Positions 1-11,094 of a stretch of DNA of 64,000 nucleotides are shown here, piece by piece. Both the position numbers and the translations under genes were made by a program. Within the stretch, counting starts at the first letter, position 1; every line of letters begins with the position of its first letter. Source of the stretch: Neoscytalidium dimidiatum. Taxonomy: Eukaryota; Ascomycota; Dothideomycetes; Botryosphaeriales; Botryosphaeriaceae. The stretch spans positions 744,001-808,000 of the forward strand of contig CM074702.1 in NCBI GenBank assembly GCA_037367355.1, in the 5' to 3' direction. The notes beneath the pieces are model-generated. The model saw nothing but the letters and a program-made list of their open reading frames with translations, searched no databases and had not been told where the DNA came from.

Positions 1-674
1 CGCCAACTCGACCGCATCGTCATCCTCCTCCTCCCCCTCTTCGCTCACCCTCCTCCCATCGGGCTCATCCAGAAACCTCTCCCTCTCCTCCTCGCTGCCC
101 GGCTCCCGCGGCCCAGCCACCGCCGCCACAGCCGTCCCCTTCACGACCTTCTCCTCCCTCCGCCCGATGATGACGCTGCCGGCGACCAGCATCGCGGCGC
201 CCAGCCACCACAGCCCGGGCAGGGCCTCGCCGAACACGGCGGTGCCGAGGAACGCCGTGACGATGAAGTTGGCGGAGGTGTTGATGATGGAGACGCGCAC
301 GGTCGAGTGCGCGAGCGTCAGCGCGCGCGTGAACAGGCCCCACATGACGGCGTTGAACAGCAGGTTGAGCAGGAAGAAGGCGCCGCGCACGAGCAGCTCG
401 AAGAACTTGTTGTCCGGCGACAGCGAGAAGAGGGCCGAGAGCGAGGCGGACCACGTCGTCGTCAGGGAGGTCGTCGTGCTGCGGAAGGGAAAATAAAAAG
501 GGCATTTGTTAGTGGTCGATTTTTCTTTTTCTGGGAGTATTTTGGGGGTGGGGTGGTTTGGGGGAAGGAAACGTACAGCTTCGCGAACATGCCGTTGAAG
601 GCGGCGCAGGCGCCGCTGCCGATCGCCAGGACGAGCCAGGCGCTCATCGGCTGAGCGGGAGTGCCGGTCGTCAT
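1..674 (-). CDS. DMT-superfamily (EamA/TMEM42-like) membrane protein, 3' end cut by window edge
   Basis: Two exons are visible, 674..577 and 478..1, with a 98-nt intron (GTACGT donor). The protein starts MTTGTPAQPMSAWLV, and its C-terminus runs off the left edge. Four hydrophobic segments can be seen, at about residues 12-32, 56-82, 90-110 and 113-133. A Glu/Asp-rich hydrophilic tail follows. Small residues (Gly, Ala) pack the helices, and the last helix is followed by GRREEK, as in small DMT proteins of the TMEM42/EamA type. This family consists of membrane transporters or transporter-like proteins, and the substrate cannot be told from sequence. I chose the ATG at 674 because it directly precedes the first helix; a frame upstream of it has no better start. 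Family assignment is by fold and pattern only. Confidence 0.7.
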
Positions 675-1321
675 GGTTGTGGGCTGTGGTGGTGGTTGCC
701 GGAGGTCCGGGGGAATAGATGTGTATGTCGGAGATGGAGCACGGAGGTGCTGCTGTCGACGCGTCGTCGCCGCGGCGCCGCGGCACGGGAAACGCAAGGG
801 GACCGGCCGCTCGCCGACGTCAGAGCTTTTCCACCTTTAAATTGGCGGCATATGAGAACGTTTTTCATATCTATATACTGTAGTTAAGCAGTGACAAAAG
901 GTTCATCTCAATTGCCGCCCGCAGGCTTCACGCTACCAACAATGGACGAGTATTGGCCCCTCAGATCGTCTATTCAGCCTTCCACCAAGTGCCAGGGGAG
1001 ATCCGTTTCCTCGAAAGCTAAATAATGAAGAGAGAAAAGCTGTTCTCGATCCCCTTTTTCCAATATGCATGAGTTCTATCTAACAGGTCGCGAAAATCAC
1101 AGTAAAAAACAGCCAGATTCTCCAAAAACCCTATCTTTGGTATATCCTCCGCCCAGCCATTGAGAACCGCGGAAAGTGCCAACCTACCAGGCTTTTGCCT
1201 GGTACATGTGCTCAAGAACTGCCCGAAGATAATGCAACCCAGAATCCTGACAAAGATGCGTAAGCCCGGACATAGAGAAGGAGAACAAAAAAAAAAAAAG
1301 AAAACCAATACATGGATCCTT
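675..1321. other. intergenic: promoter side of the DMT gene and 3' flank of the GH76 gene
   Basis: No coding frame is convincing here. The stretch is AT-richer than its neighbours. A run of A (about 1288-1300) lies just beyond the GH76 stop codon, so on that gene's strand it is a T-run in the 3' flank. Confidence 0.6.
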
Positions 1322-2829
1322 TCAATCGGACTTCACCAGCCAGAACCCACCGCCCAACGTCCCGCCCAGCATGATGATCGTCAAAATCGCCGCACCAGCC
1401 TTATCTCCGGCAGTGATGGGTGCACGGTGCTTCGGGGTGCTCGATCCAGGCGCACTCATGCCCGCATCCGGATTGCCCTTGCTCGTACCACCCGTCTTCG
1501 TGGTGACCGGCCCAGCAACGTTCTTCACCAGCGCCGTACCCATGACCTCGAGGGCCGCCATATTTTCGCCAACACCAGTCGTACCGTCGAAGCTGCCCGT
1601 TGTCCACTGTAGGCCACACGCGGTCTTGCCGTCGGCCTCGGTGCAGGCCTTGGCCGCGGCTTCGCGGGATGCCTGGAGGATGGGGTCGAGGGTATCGATG
1701 GTCCAGGGCGCGACCTTGGTGGTCGCGGCCATCCAGCGCGCGAGATAGGCCTTGAAGGAGCGCTGGTCGATGTTGCACGTGCCGCCCGCCTCGCACGCGA
1801 CTTCGGTGATGACGTTGGGCACGTTCTTGGAGAGGAAGACGGACAGTGCCTTGGCGATGCCTTCGGTGCGTTCGCGCCAGACGTTGTTCTCGTCGCCATT
1901 TTCTGCACTCTGTTGTTTCGTTCATGTGAGTTTACCGAAAGAATTATGGGAGGTGGCTGAATATGGGAGCAATTGGACTTACGACATTCCAGAGGGTTGC
2001 CGCGCCGTACAGGAATATGCCAGCGTTGTAGGTCCATTGCGTGTGGTCCTTCTTCGAGCAGTTCGCACCCGACGCGTCCGACGTTCCGTCATAGAAGTGG
2101 TAGTCATCGCTCATCAGGCCGATATCCTTGGTCCACGTCCACGTCTTCTCTGCCCACTCGGAATACGTGTCATTGCCGGTGTACCGCGCCAGCCTTGCCG
2201 CCAAGCTGAAGAAACAGCCCTGCGAGATGGTGTTCTTGTAGTCGAAGCCCTTGTTGAAGGTGAAGATCTGCCATTTCAGACCGCCGCCGCACGTCTCCGT
2301 GTTCCAGCGGCCGGCCTGCTCGTTGAAGACGGCCTGCGCCAGTGCCAGCCAGCCCGGTCCTTCGTCCGGATCCGGATACTTGTTCTCGGCCGCCGCCATA
2401 GCCGACAAGCCCCAGAAGCCCTGGTCATCGTTACCCAGTGATTTCGACTGGTTTGCCGGCATGTAGTCAGCGTCCTCGCCCATCTGGTGGATCATGGCCT
2501 GGGTGGTGATGTCGTTGAATTGATCGTCGCCGGTGTAGTACCAGTAGTCGATCAACGCCCCGAACATGGCTCCCGCCTCCCACCAGTAGTACGGGTCCGG
2601 TAGGTTGCCAGGGACATCGCCTGGCCTGTAACCCGTGTAGTAGGAGGTCATACCCTTGGCGACAGCGGCCATGCCCTCCTTGACGGAGTCTTGGGAGCGT
2701 AGGTTAGCGAGGAGATGTGCGGAGATGTGGGGAGTTTAGCGCTTGGGACGCACTCTCATCGGTCCAGGTGACATCAAGAGCACTTGCGGTGGTCGAGAGA
2801 AATAATAGAGAACTCGGGGAGAAGCGCAT
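1322..2829 (-). CDS. GH76 alpha-1,6-mannanase-like cell-wall protein (DFG5/DCW1 type)
   Basis: The exons are 2829..2754, 1983..2689 and 1322..1909, giving 456 aa. The introns are 64 and 73 nt. A signal peptide (about residues 1-17, MRFSPSSLLFLSTTASA) leads into a GH76 domain (about 20-390) with the family landmarks SYYTGYRPGDVPG, PYYWWEAGAMFGALIDYW and GNDDQGFW. The DD pair at 113-114 is the expected catalytic dyad. A Ser/Thr/Pro linker follows, then a C-terminal hydrophobic segment (about 430-453) ending WLVKSD. That ending could be a GPI-anchor signal or a plain membrane anchor. In yeasts and moulds DFG5/DCW1 relatives cross-link GPI-mannoproteins into the wall; this role is inferred from the family. 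Several NxS/T sites fit a secreted glycoprotein. The splice joins keep the GH76 pattern continuous (DENSVKEG and TLWNVSAENG). Confidence 0.93.
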
Positions 2830-4297
2830 GGTGAATTCAGCCGTAGCCTTGGGTGGTGAAACGGTGCGAAGTGTTCGATATCAAATCGTGAGCGAGCGGA
2901 TATCCCAAATCCAACATCGGATTATTGTTTATCTCGACGAAAGGGATGTCAATAGAAAGCGAATGTGTCGGAGAAGAGAGGAAAGAGAGGGTCGGGGAGG
3001 AGCGACAAGACGTCATGTTGAAAAGAAGAGGGCATAAGCTCAGCTGGGCAACGGCGCACGGCGGCTCAGCGTTCAGGAGAGATTATCAGCGGGTCCGGGT
3101 GGGAAGATCAGTTGTTAGGCAGCCTGCAGGGCGGCGAGTGCCTGTAGGTAAGGGGCCAAGAGCTCTTGGCGTTTTGGTGTGCGGCTCAGCTGTCCTGACG
3201 GGGAGAAATGAGCTGCGAGATGCCGTTTTCATGGCAATTCTTGTATTACTTGTTTTTCTGCGTCGTTTCGCGCACCAGACCTGCGAATCTAATGGAAATC
3301 CTACCCTCCAAGCAGGCGGAAAGACCCTCTGAACAAGGTCAGTCGGCGACGATCATTGGAAATAAGGTAGTGGAGATTGTCTGGCGATGACGTCGGGGAA
3401 AACTGGAGCGGTTGTCGCAGAGAATTCCGAGTGGGTCGGTGCAGGACAACGCATGCAGCGCTACTCCTACTGGACGAGCCTGTAAATCACCGGCCTGTGG
3501 CTGTGAGACATGTTGCTCTTGTCTTCACTGAAGATTGCGGGCTTCGCGCACCGATTTCGCGGAGGCCGAGGCTTCCGTGGTTCCTGAGCGAGAAAGTATG
3601 TTCCTGGCAAGGCGTCGGGTGAGAAAGATTGCGATTGGAGGCAGCCTGGCAGTCATCGGCGCGCCAAGAAAAGGCGTCAAGGGTGCGGCGGGTAGGTCGG
3701 GGGTGGGACGGACGCTCTCCGGCGTCGTGCGCCAAGCAGATCAAACACCAACACGAAGCGCGAGCTGTCTGCTGGTGGTTGCTAATAATAGGCTGACGTG
3801 TCGTGACACCTGCCTGTCATGGTGTGCTCGCTCATCCCTTCAAATTTTCGTATCGACCGCGGAGAGACGCGTAAACTCTCCAACACGCGAGGAATATCCT
3901 CATTTTCCTCCGCCTCACTCCCTCAACTGTGTGGCTGGGGAAGAGCGTCCCCCTTGTGGAGTCCGCTAACAAAATATCGTGAAGCAGCTGGTTTCCTAAA
4001 CATTTGGGGTTGGCAAAGATTCTCCTGGACCAAATCGTCGGAGAGAATTAGTCACGTTCACATCCGGAAGACTGCTTCAACTACCCATAGGCCATGATAT
4101 GGAGAAGCCTCTAAAGCTTTTTCAAACTATCTAGAGCTTACCGAGTCCTAGACCAGAATCTTTTAGCCCATGCAGAGGCTAGGAGATCTCCAACATATGC
4201 GCCGGCGGTGTTAGAAAGGAGAGAAGATATGGCCAAAGACGTCTCAACTGATCAGTTGCAAGCCTCTAACCAAATCGACTTCCAAAAGAACCAGCAC
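2830..4297. other. intergenic: upstream of GH76, downstream of the Myb-like gene
   Basis: About 1.5 kb with only short scattered frames (for example 2925-3332 on +) that lack conserved composition or plausible splice sites. Presumably it holds the GH76 promoter. I see no RNA gene or repeat in it. Confidence 0.6.
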
Positions 4298-5623
4298 TTA
4301 AATGTACTCCTTACCCTCGTCCGGCTCATCATCAGCGAAGAACGACTCGTTTCCGATGCGAGGATCGTCAATAAACGGGTTCGGCAAGCCCTGAGGAACG
4401 CTGTACCACGGAGACGATAGGTTGATGGCCAACGATTGACCACTGTTGCTGCATGGCTCCTGTTCGACGTCCTGCTTGCGCTCGACACACTCCTCAGCAC
4501 CACTGGCGCTGCTCATGACTTTCTCTCCAATGGCCGTGAACGCATCACTGGCGGTGCGCATAGTGTGGGTGCCATCAACGGGCGCAGGATAGGGTGGGAG
4601 CCCGACGGGAAGACCGAAGGGACTGCTTTTGGGGGCGGTCAGGGAACTGCTCTTGTCGGACGCATCGTCCTTTCCAGGGGTTCGAAGAGCCTGGAAAGTC
4701 TCAAGGAGTGCGTGCTTCTTGGGGTAGACGGGTTGGCCCGGCAGGAAGCTCTGCAGCTCTGCCTCAGCCTCATCAACCTCTAACTTCGCGTAGATCTCCT
4801 TGTCGGTCAGAGCGCGGGCACGAGGTGCGGACTTGGATTTGCGCTCGACGATAGTAGCAGCAGGCTTCTTCGGGCCGGTAGTGGCAGCCTTCTTGAGAGC
4901 AGGCTGCTTCTTGGTGGTCACGGGCTTACCATCGGGTATGACGGTGCTCCTGTCATCCTCAGTAGTATCTCCAAAGTGCAATTCACCGCTGATGTTGCGA
5001 TCCTCGAGCTTGATCTCGCTGGTCGCGGCAGTAACGGCACTCTTCTTGCCCTTCTTCGCATCCTTGCCACTGGCTTCCCCGCTGTCCTCCACCTCAGGAT
5101 TCTTCCGCTTCATACCGCCTCCCGCGGCCTTCTTGCCGCCAGTGCCTTCCTTGCCAGCACCCGCGCCTTCCGGGGTGGAAGCTGTGGCGCCTGTCTCACC
5201 GCGCTCCAGAGCCTGCTTTAGGCGGGACCAGCGCTTCGAAGCGGTACCACTCTTGAGACCGATTTCCTTTCCAATAGCGGCGAAGTCAATCTGCAATGGT
5301 CAGCGCATGTTCGAGGGTACCCGCATGCGAGCAAACATACGTCTTTCATATCGGAATTCTGAATGCAAATCCATAGGTAGCGGACGTCAACATTAGTCTC
5401 CTTGCCTGCCTTAACCGCCTGCTTGAGGCGGCTCATGCGCTTACTGGCGGCCGCTGTGGAAATTCCACAAATTTCTGCGATCTTCTTGTAGTTGAACTGC
5501 GTGACGGCGTCAGATTCCATCCGTATTATGAAGTCAAGTATGATGTCGATGGCTTACGGTCGTCGCACTGCTGTACTGCAGGCAAAGCAGCATAAGCTTC
5601 GCATTCTCGAGCTCGGTCGGCAT
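4298..5623 (-). CDS. nuclear protein with two tandem Myb/HTH-like modules
   Basis: The exons are 5623..5558, 5496..5341 and 4298..5290, giving 404 aa. The introns are 61 nt (CTGAC branch site) and 50 nt. The N-terminus, MPTELENAKLMLLC, begins the short Myb-like module common in uncharacterised ascomycete proteins. Module 1 (about 23-55) has FNYKKIAEICG...ASKRMSRLKQA. Module 2 (about 75-108) has IDFAAIGKEIG...ASKRWSRLKQA. The two are clearly duplicated and each begins at an exon start. The remaining 300 residues are Lys, Ser, Ala and Glu rich and look disordered, with a basic patch (KRKNPEVE...KKGKKSA) that could be a nuclear signal. DNA binding is inferred from the module, and no target is known. 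The first ATG was chosen because the peptide before the intron matches the start of the module in relatives; the frame opening at 5518 would lose it. Confidence 0.82.
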
Positions 5624-6386
5624 AGTGAAGTATTTGTTGGCAACACCTTGTACGTTGAGTTGGTAGAGTGTGCTGAGCTTGTTGGTTGAAGAAACAGGAA
5701 GCTGGAAGATCTGGAGAAGTTGTAGACGTTTGGTAGCGTAGGCGGGCGAGCGTAGTGCAGAGAGTTTGGTCGAACTGAAGTGAGGCCGCTAGCATTTGCA
5801 GGTGAAATGATGTGAAGGTTGGGGCGAACTAATTGCCTCATTGTTTTTTTATCGTTATGAGCACCGTAATTCCCTATCCGAGCAACTCAATGTGCGCATT
5901 TGAATTTCGCAACTAGAGCCCCCCCCCCTCGCACTTTAGCCAAAGCCGACGCCTGTGTTTTCATGTTCCCGCAAGTATTGCCTAATATCCAATACCTTTC
6001 AAATTGGAGAACTCCAAGGTCAGCCTTTTGTTTTTCCAGAGAGGAGCGAGGAGGAAGAGAAGTTAAATCCACTAGGCTTGATACTCCCCAACCACTGACT
6101 CCCGATCATTCCAACGCAATGAAAGGCCATCGTTCCACTTAGCTCAAAAATTAGTCAAAAAGATAATCATGACTAGAAAATAGCAAAGGCGAAATACCTG
6201 TGCAGAAAGGAAGCAAATCTTGAAGATATAATTTCCTTCCCGATGTCTACGCTCGCATGCATCTGAAAAATGAATAACGATCTATTCTCAATGAACGCCT
6301 CATATCTCGAAATCGAGGGAGACATCAGAGCCCAAAAGCGACGGAGGAAAAAGAAGTCATAGCATATAAAACTTTTGATAGGCCGT
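5624..6386. other. intergenic: promoter of the Myb-like gene and 3' flank of the MATE gene
   Basis: No convincing gene. It contains a run of about ten C at 5925-5934 and otherwise ordinary AT-leaning sequence. Confidence 0.6.
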
Positions 6387-8486
6387 CTACCCCATAGCAT
6401 TCCTCTTGCGCGCTGCTTCAACGGCATCTTCCCAACTCGTCTTGTAAATGAAAACACCTTCAACAACAGCAACGATACCAAGCGCAAGTGCGGGTCCCTG
6501 CAACACCTCGTTAGTAGCTATTCTTCACTTTGAAAGAAGCAGGGAAACTTACCGCCCACAGGCCGTACAGACCCCAACCAAGACCAAAACCAGTGCCAAA
6601 GCTTATAGGAAGACCGATTATGTAATAAGAAATCAGGTTGACATATCCTCCTATCTCCTGGCGTCCAATACCACGCAGAATACCACCACAGCAGGCGGCC
6701 AGAGCGTCAAACAATTGGAATGCAGCACACAAGGGCAGAATACCAGCAACGACCTCAATGACATCGTCATCGTTAGTGAAAAGCTGAGGAATATAGTTGC
6801 GTAGAGATGAGAGCAGCGTGACGTTCAAGATGCCAATGCCAAAAGACGCGACAAATGCTACCTTTGCAGCTATCTTTCCTGCGTCGGAGAGGGTAGCGCC
6901 AATTAGATTCGCAATGCGCGTACTGGCTGCGATAGACACTGGGAAGGGGATCTGGTAAGTGATGGCTGTAACGGTGCTGAGGACACTTTGCGCGGCGAGG
7001 TGAGTAGTCGAGATCCAGGATGCAGAAAGGGTCAGAATCTCAAAGGCCAGGAATTCGGCAAGAACCATGACAAGTCCAGGAAGAGCCAGGCGGATCATAG
7101 GGCCCCAGTTCTTAAGGGCTAGACGTGAGAAGCCACCCCAACACTGCATACCATCGATGAAGCGCACGTAGAGGAAGAGGCAGAGCGGGAGGAGGTTCTC
7201 AGTCACGGATACAGCAATGGGTGCGCCAACAAAGCCCCAGCCAAATTTCTGTCCAGGATTCAGCAAAGCAGCTAAACTCAGGCATGTCTAAGACCACTTA
7301 CCCAAACGAACAACCAATTCATGAAAGCGTTGAGGGGGGCGCAAATCAACAGCACGTAGAAGGTTGCGGAAAACAGGCCTTGTGCCTGGACGAATCGCTT
7401 ACCGCTCTCAAATGCAGCGTATCCTGGAGCGCCAGCAATAAGAATCTTGAGGTAGAGACCTGCCAGCCGTGCAGTCTCCCGCTCAGGGACAATAGCCTCC
7501 AAGATTTGCGTGCCAAAGGACCAGATTAAAGCGATCGGGATGGTGATGGACCAGAGAAAATATACCATTCGCTGTAGCTGGAGGCCAACCAAAGTCTTGT
7601 GGCCCGATCCGTAAGCTTGCGCGCACAGCGTATCCAAACTGGTGGCGAGGCCCTGATAGACAGAATATCCGGTGATTGATGCGGTCATACTAGCCAAACT
7701 GACAGCGCCCAATTCCATTTTGCCAATGTGACCAACGGTAAAAATGCTTGCAACTGTCAAAGAATATTGCAGAAGGAAGGTAAAGATCAGCGAAGGCGAG
7801 TATTTCCCCAGCACCTTGGCTTCCCGCTGCCATGTTGTCTGAATCATGCCAGCGGTCACCGCTTCCTCCCATCGCTTGTTGATGTTCTCTGGGGTGTCTA
7901 AACCGCCATAGGGCTTGGACGGATCTGGCTCTCTTCCAGCTCCCAAGAGTGCAGTGCGCTCCGACAAATCGGACACGCCATTATTACCCATATCATCCAC
8001 TGCGGCTTCCTCGTCAATGCTTCGACGCAGTCTTGGAATCGAAAGGCGTGCGCTCAGGCCCTTGAAAGAGGCCTGACCACCGCTGGAGCGGCGGCGCGGA
8101 TGTTTCGGAGGTAGAAGGCTGTTGTCGCGCAAGAGGCTGCGCTCGTCATTGCGCGCCTCTTCGCGCTCGCGCTTGGTAAGGTAGCCATGTTCGGGGACAG
8201 ACAGGTTTTGTACTACTGCAGCACGGGGGCCAGCGGTTATGTAACTCGGGCGACGGTAACCTTCGGTGAGTGTGTAGCCAGAGGGCTTGATCGCCCAACC
8301 AGATTCCTCTTCTTCTTCGTCTTGCGCGGTGGTGGCCTGCTCGGCTTCGTCTTCGAGGTCGCGCGCGATTGCAGCTTCGGCGATCGGGGACGAAGCGCTG
8401 AAGGAACTCAGCTGTGACCTGAAAGATGTGCTCAGCAGGCGCGAAGACTGATCGGCGGCGGAAGAAGGCGCAGTGTACGGGCCCAT
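6387..8486 (-). CDS. MATE family efflux transporter
   Basis: The exons are 8486..7302, 7248..6553 and 6387..6497, giving 663 aa. The introns are 53 and 55 nt. The first 220 or so residues are hydrophilic, with Ser-rich and acidic stretches (RLLSTSFRSQLSSFSASS; DEEEEESGWAIKPSGYTLTEGYRRPSYI), and look like a cytosolic regulatory tail. The rest shows about 12 hydrophobic helices in the MATE arrangement, with family patterns such as SLTVASIFTVGHIGKMELGA, GLATSLDTLCAQAYGSG and GIGRQEIGGYVNLISYYIIGLP. The last exon encodes the final helix (GPALALGIVAVVEGVFIY). MATE proteins export organic cations, drugs or metabolites using H+ or Na+ gradients. The fungal relative Erc1 is the best-known yeast member. 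The substrate and the membrane (plasma or vacuolar) cannot be read from sequence. Confidence 0.93.
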
Positions 8487-9383
8487 GATTGCTCGAACTT
8501 GACAATGGGAGCTGGGTATGCGTCAGGTTGGGAGGAAGCGGGTGTGAGCAATATATGAAGATAGCTGGGTCAGGCCATAGGGTGAAAAGACCCGAGAGAG
8601 CTGTCACAGGCGATATGAGGGCGGGCATCTTGTTATCGTGCCGAGTCAGTAGTGCACCGTGTGGTGACTAGACCGCGGGGGCGGCGGCAGCGTGCGGCGT
8701 GGAGCCCACCGATAACCGCGCCTGCCAAGCAATAATTTGGGCCGCGTCCGGCCTTGTGACCATTTTGGCATGTCGTTGCGATGGCGTTTTGCCACTACAA
8801 ACGACCCTGCGCCGTACTCTATTCATGCGGAACAGAAAATCTTTCTCCCTGCTGTTTCCTCTATGAGCTATTCCATGCGAGCCGCTGAGCGCCCTCATTG
8901 ACTCAGTCACAGCATGCATTGGCGATCAGATCGTGAGCACTGGCGTTATTTTCCATGCGGTCGATCATCGAGCTAGTACTATCCTAATCACTCGCCGGTT
9001 GGACAGACCTCGCGTCTACTTCGCGTAGCGCACTAGTCTCTACAGCTTGGCTACACATGTGGTAGTTGTGACGCAGGCAAATACCCGCGATCTGCACCGC
9101 ATCTCCGGACGCGGTCACCGCGGCCTCCGAGTAACACCATCAATGCGGTCCTCTGTCGTGTAGCATTATTAGTCGCCCACCGTGTTCAGCGCAAACATGA
9201 TTGGCCTTTTTCATTACCCACAACTGTTGCACCAGTAGCGCAACTACAGCCTTCCACGTTAGAGCTCTGAAGACGGAGCCCCTAAAATCCGGAGCAGATC
9301 AGTTTCCAACGGCAGGAATTTTACGCAGCTTTCGATCGATCGACGGAAATATGCAATAGCAACCGAAGTTAGTGCGCTCATGT
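8487..9383. other. intergenic: MATE promoter side and rio2 3' flank
   Basis: About 0.9 kb without a supported gene. The short frames seen (for example 8668-8919 on -) show no family pattern. Confidence 0.6.
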
Positions 9384-10746
9384 TCATATAGCCCAGCCTG
9401 AGGCGGCTTTTGAAGACGCCCGTGATTTTGCTTGAGGCTGCTTGACAGGTAGCTGAAAGTCCTCGTGAGTGAAATCCGGGGAATTGTCGTCGATCTGGAG
9501 CACAGTCATGCCGCGATGAAGGTCACTGTCAGCCTCCTCGAAATTAGGGGCTGCCACAATATCATCGCAATCCTCCTGCTCCTCCTGGGCATCCTCCTCT
9601 TCCTCAGTATCTTCTGTAGCTTCTTCACCCGCATTCTCAGTGTCGCCATCGCCATCTACGCCCACCTCCCGCATGTATGCTTCCAGCTCTTTGGCCATTT
9701 TCTTGCTGAAACCCGACGCTTCAACCTCGATGTCTAATCTTCTGGCTCCCGCGGCGTCACCCACTGACTTGATCGCGTCCTTGAAAAACGGTCCGGGCTC
9801 GTCGCTGACGAAATGAAATCGCCGCTCGAAAAAGCGTTTAATGCAGTTGACATCTCTGTCGAAGTAATACTCTGCGTTAGGATGGTCAATGGAAACCATC
9901 TGCGGGAAGTCGATAAGTACAGGCTTGAGTGTGATCTTTGACGGTGCCTCAGAATCCCCGGAGCTGGACGGTTCGGTCTTCTCCTCGATCAGGATGTTGA
10001 ACTCGTTGAAATCTCCATGAATGAGGCCATATTTTGCCAGACAAAGAATCATATTCAAAAGCTCCGCATACAGCTTCTCGGGGTTGGGGACGCTAGAAAT
10101 AGTTCGCATGGGGAAGGCGTCGATCAAGCTCATGACAATGGTGTGTCTGTTCTGCGCAATAGGCTCAGGAACAATGAAACCATTATCTCTTAAGGCCTTC
10201 ATGAACGCAAATTCCTTTAGTGCTGCCAAGCGTGACATATACATCCAGGAACCAGAAGATCGATTTCGCAGGTAGTCGCGGTTGGCCTTGACGGTGCGGA
10301 AAGAGATCCGACCCAGGCGGTGGATCTTGAGGACTCTCTGTGTACCACTAGGAGACGCAACGACGTAGATATCGGATTCCTTGCCAACACCGATTTGATT
10401 TCCAACGCTGAAAATATTGTTCTGCTTGCGATGGGTGTTCAGGGCGAGGTAGTCGAGTCCACCGTAGGTCAAGCGGTATCCATCGTACTTTGCGTTCTTT
10501 ACTTTGCCGATGAGGCCGACTTTTGCTAGGTTCGAAATACAACGATGCACGCCACTACGTTGGCCAGAGATGCTTGCGATCAAGGGAGTAGGGACGACCT
10601 CGTGATTCCTGCTACCCATTTCAACCTGCACACTGATTTAGCTGCAAGTCGCAAAGCTGCTGCGGAGGTGAATGCAGACCTACCGCGGTAAGGACACGCC
10701 AGTCATCCTGCGTGAGGTATCTTATGGCCTTGGTGTTGAGCTTCAT
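9384..10746 (-). CDS. rio2: RIO2 atypical serine kinase, 40S ribosome maturation
   Basis: The exons are 10746..10684 and 9384..10625, giving 434 aa with one 58-nt intron. The N-terminal winged-helix domain (about 1-90) starts MKLNTKAIRYLTQDDWRVL and includes YRLTYGGLDYLALNTH. The RIO kinase core follows, with a nucleotide loop GVGKESDIYVV (about 100-110), the catalytic Lys at about 121, a catalytic loop HGDFNEFNIL (224-233, Asp226) and the metal-binding LIDFPQMVS (Asp260). The acidic C-terminal tail (about 335-390) is usual for Rio2. Rio2 is an ATPase/kinase of cytoplasmic pre-40S particles, needed for late 18S rRNA processing. It is divergently paired with rpn1 across 348 bp. Family assignment is very secure; only the first exon was chosen by hand. 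Confidence 0.97.
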
Positions 10747-11094
10747 GGTACCAGAATTTTGGGGAAAGGTGGCGGCGCACGTCGATATTCACTGCACGCA
10801 AATTTCCGTGCGGGCATCGGCGCGGTGTTGCATCACTTTCGGATTGACCCGCGCTGCTGGCCGATTCGGTCCACCGTACTGGCAAGTGCGATGAGCTTCC
10901 AGCACGCCTCGAGCAACAGCTCCGGCAACCTCAGCAACACCAACACCCTCTCTCCCTCCCCCAACTTCCACCATCCTTCGTCTTAGCCTCAAGTCCCGCC
11001 CATCCATAGTCCTCCGTCTTCGCCGTCTGCCGCATCTCTCGTGCGCCCTCTACCCGCCACGCCGCTTTCCGCTGCTCACTAATACTACTTCGAG
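10747..11094. promoter_or_regulatory. shared 348-bp divergent promoter, rio2 / rpn1
   Basis: This gap separates the start codons of two oppositely oriented housekeeping genes, so it must hold both promoters and both 5' leaders. The rpn1 side is rich in CT and CCTC tracts, as is common near fungal start sites. No individual factor site is claimed. Confidence 0.6.

Noticed and set aside
10768..10773. GGTGGC in the rio2/rpn1 promoter, resembling the core of the yeast proteasome element PACE
   Set aside because: Only six of nine bases match, it sits close to the rio2 start, and the element is not established for this group of fungi.
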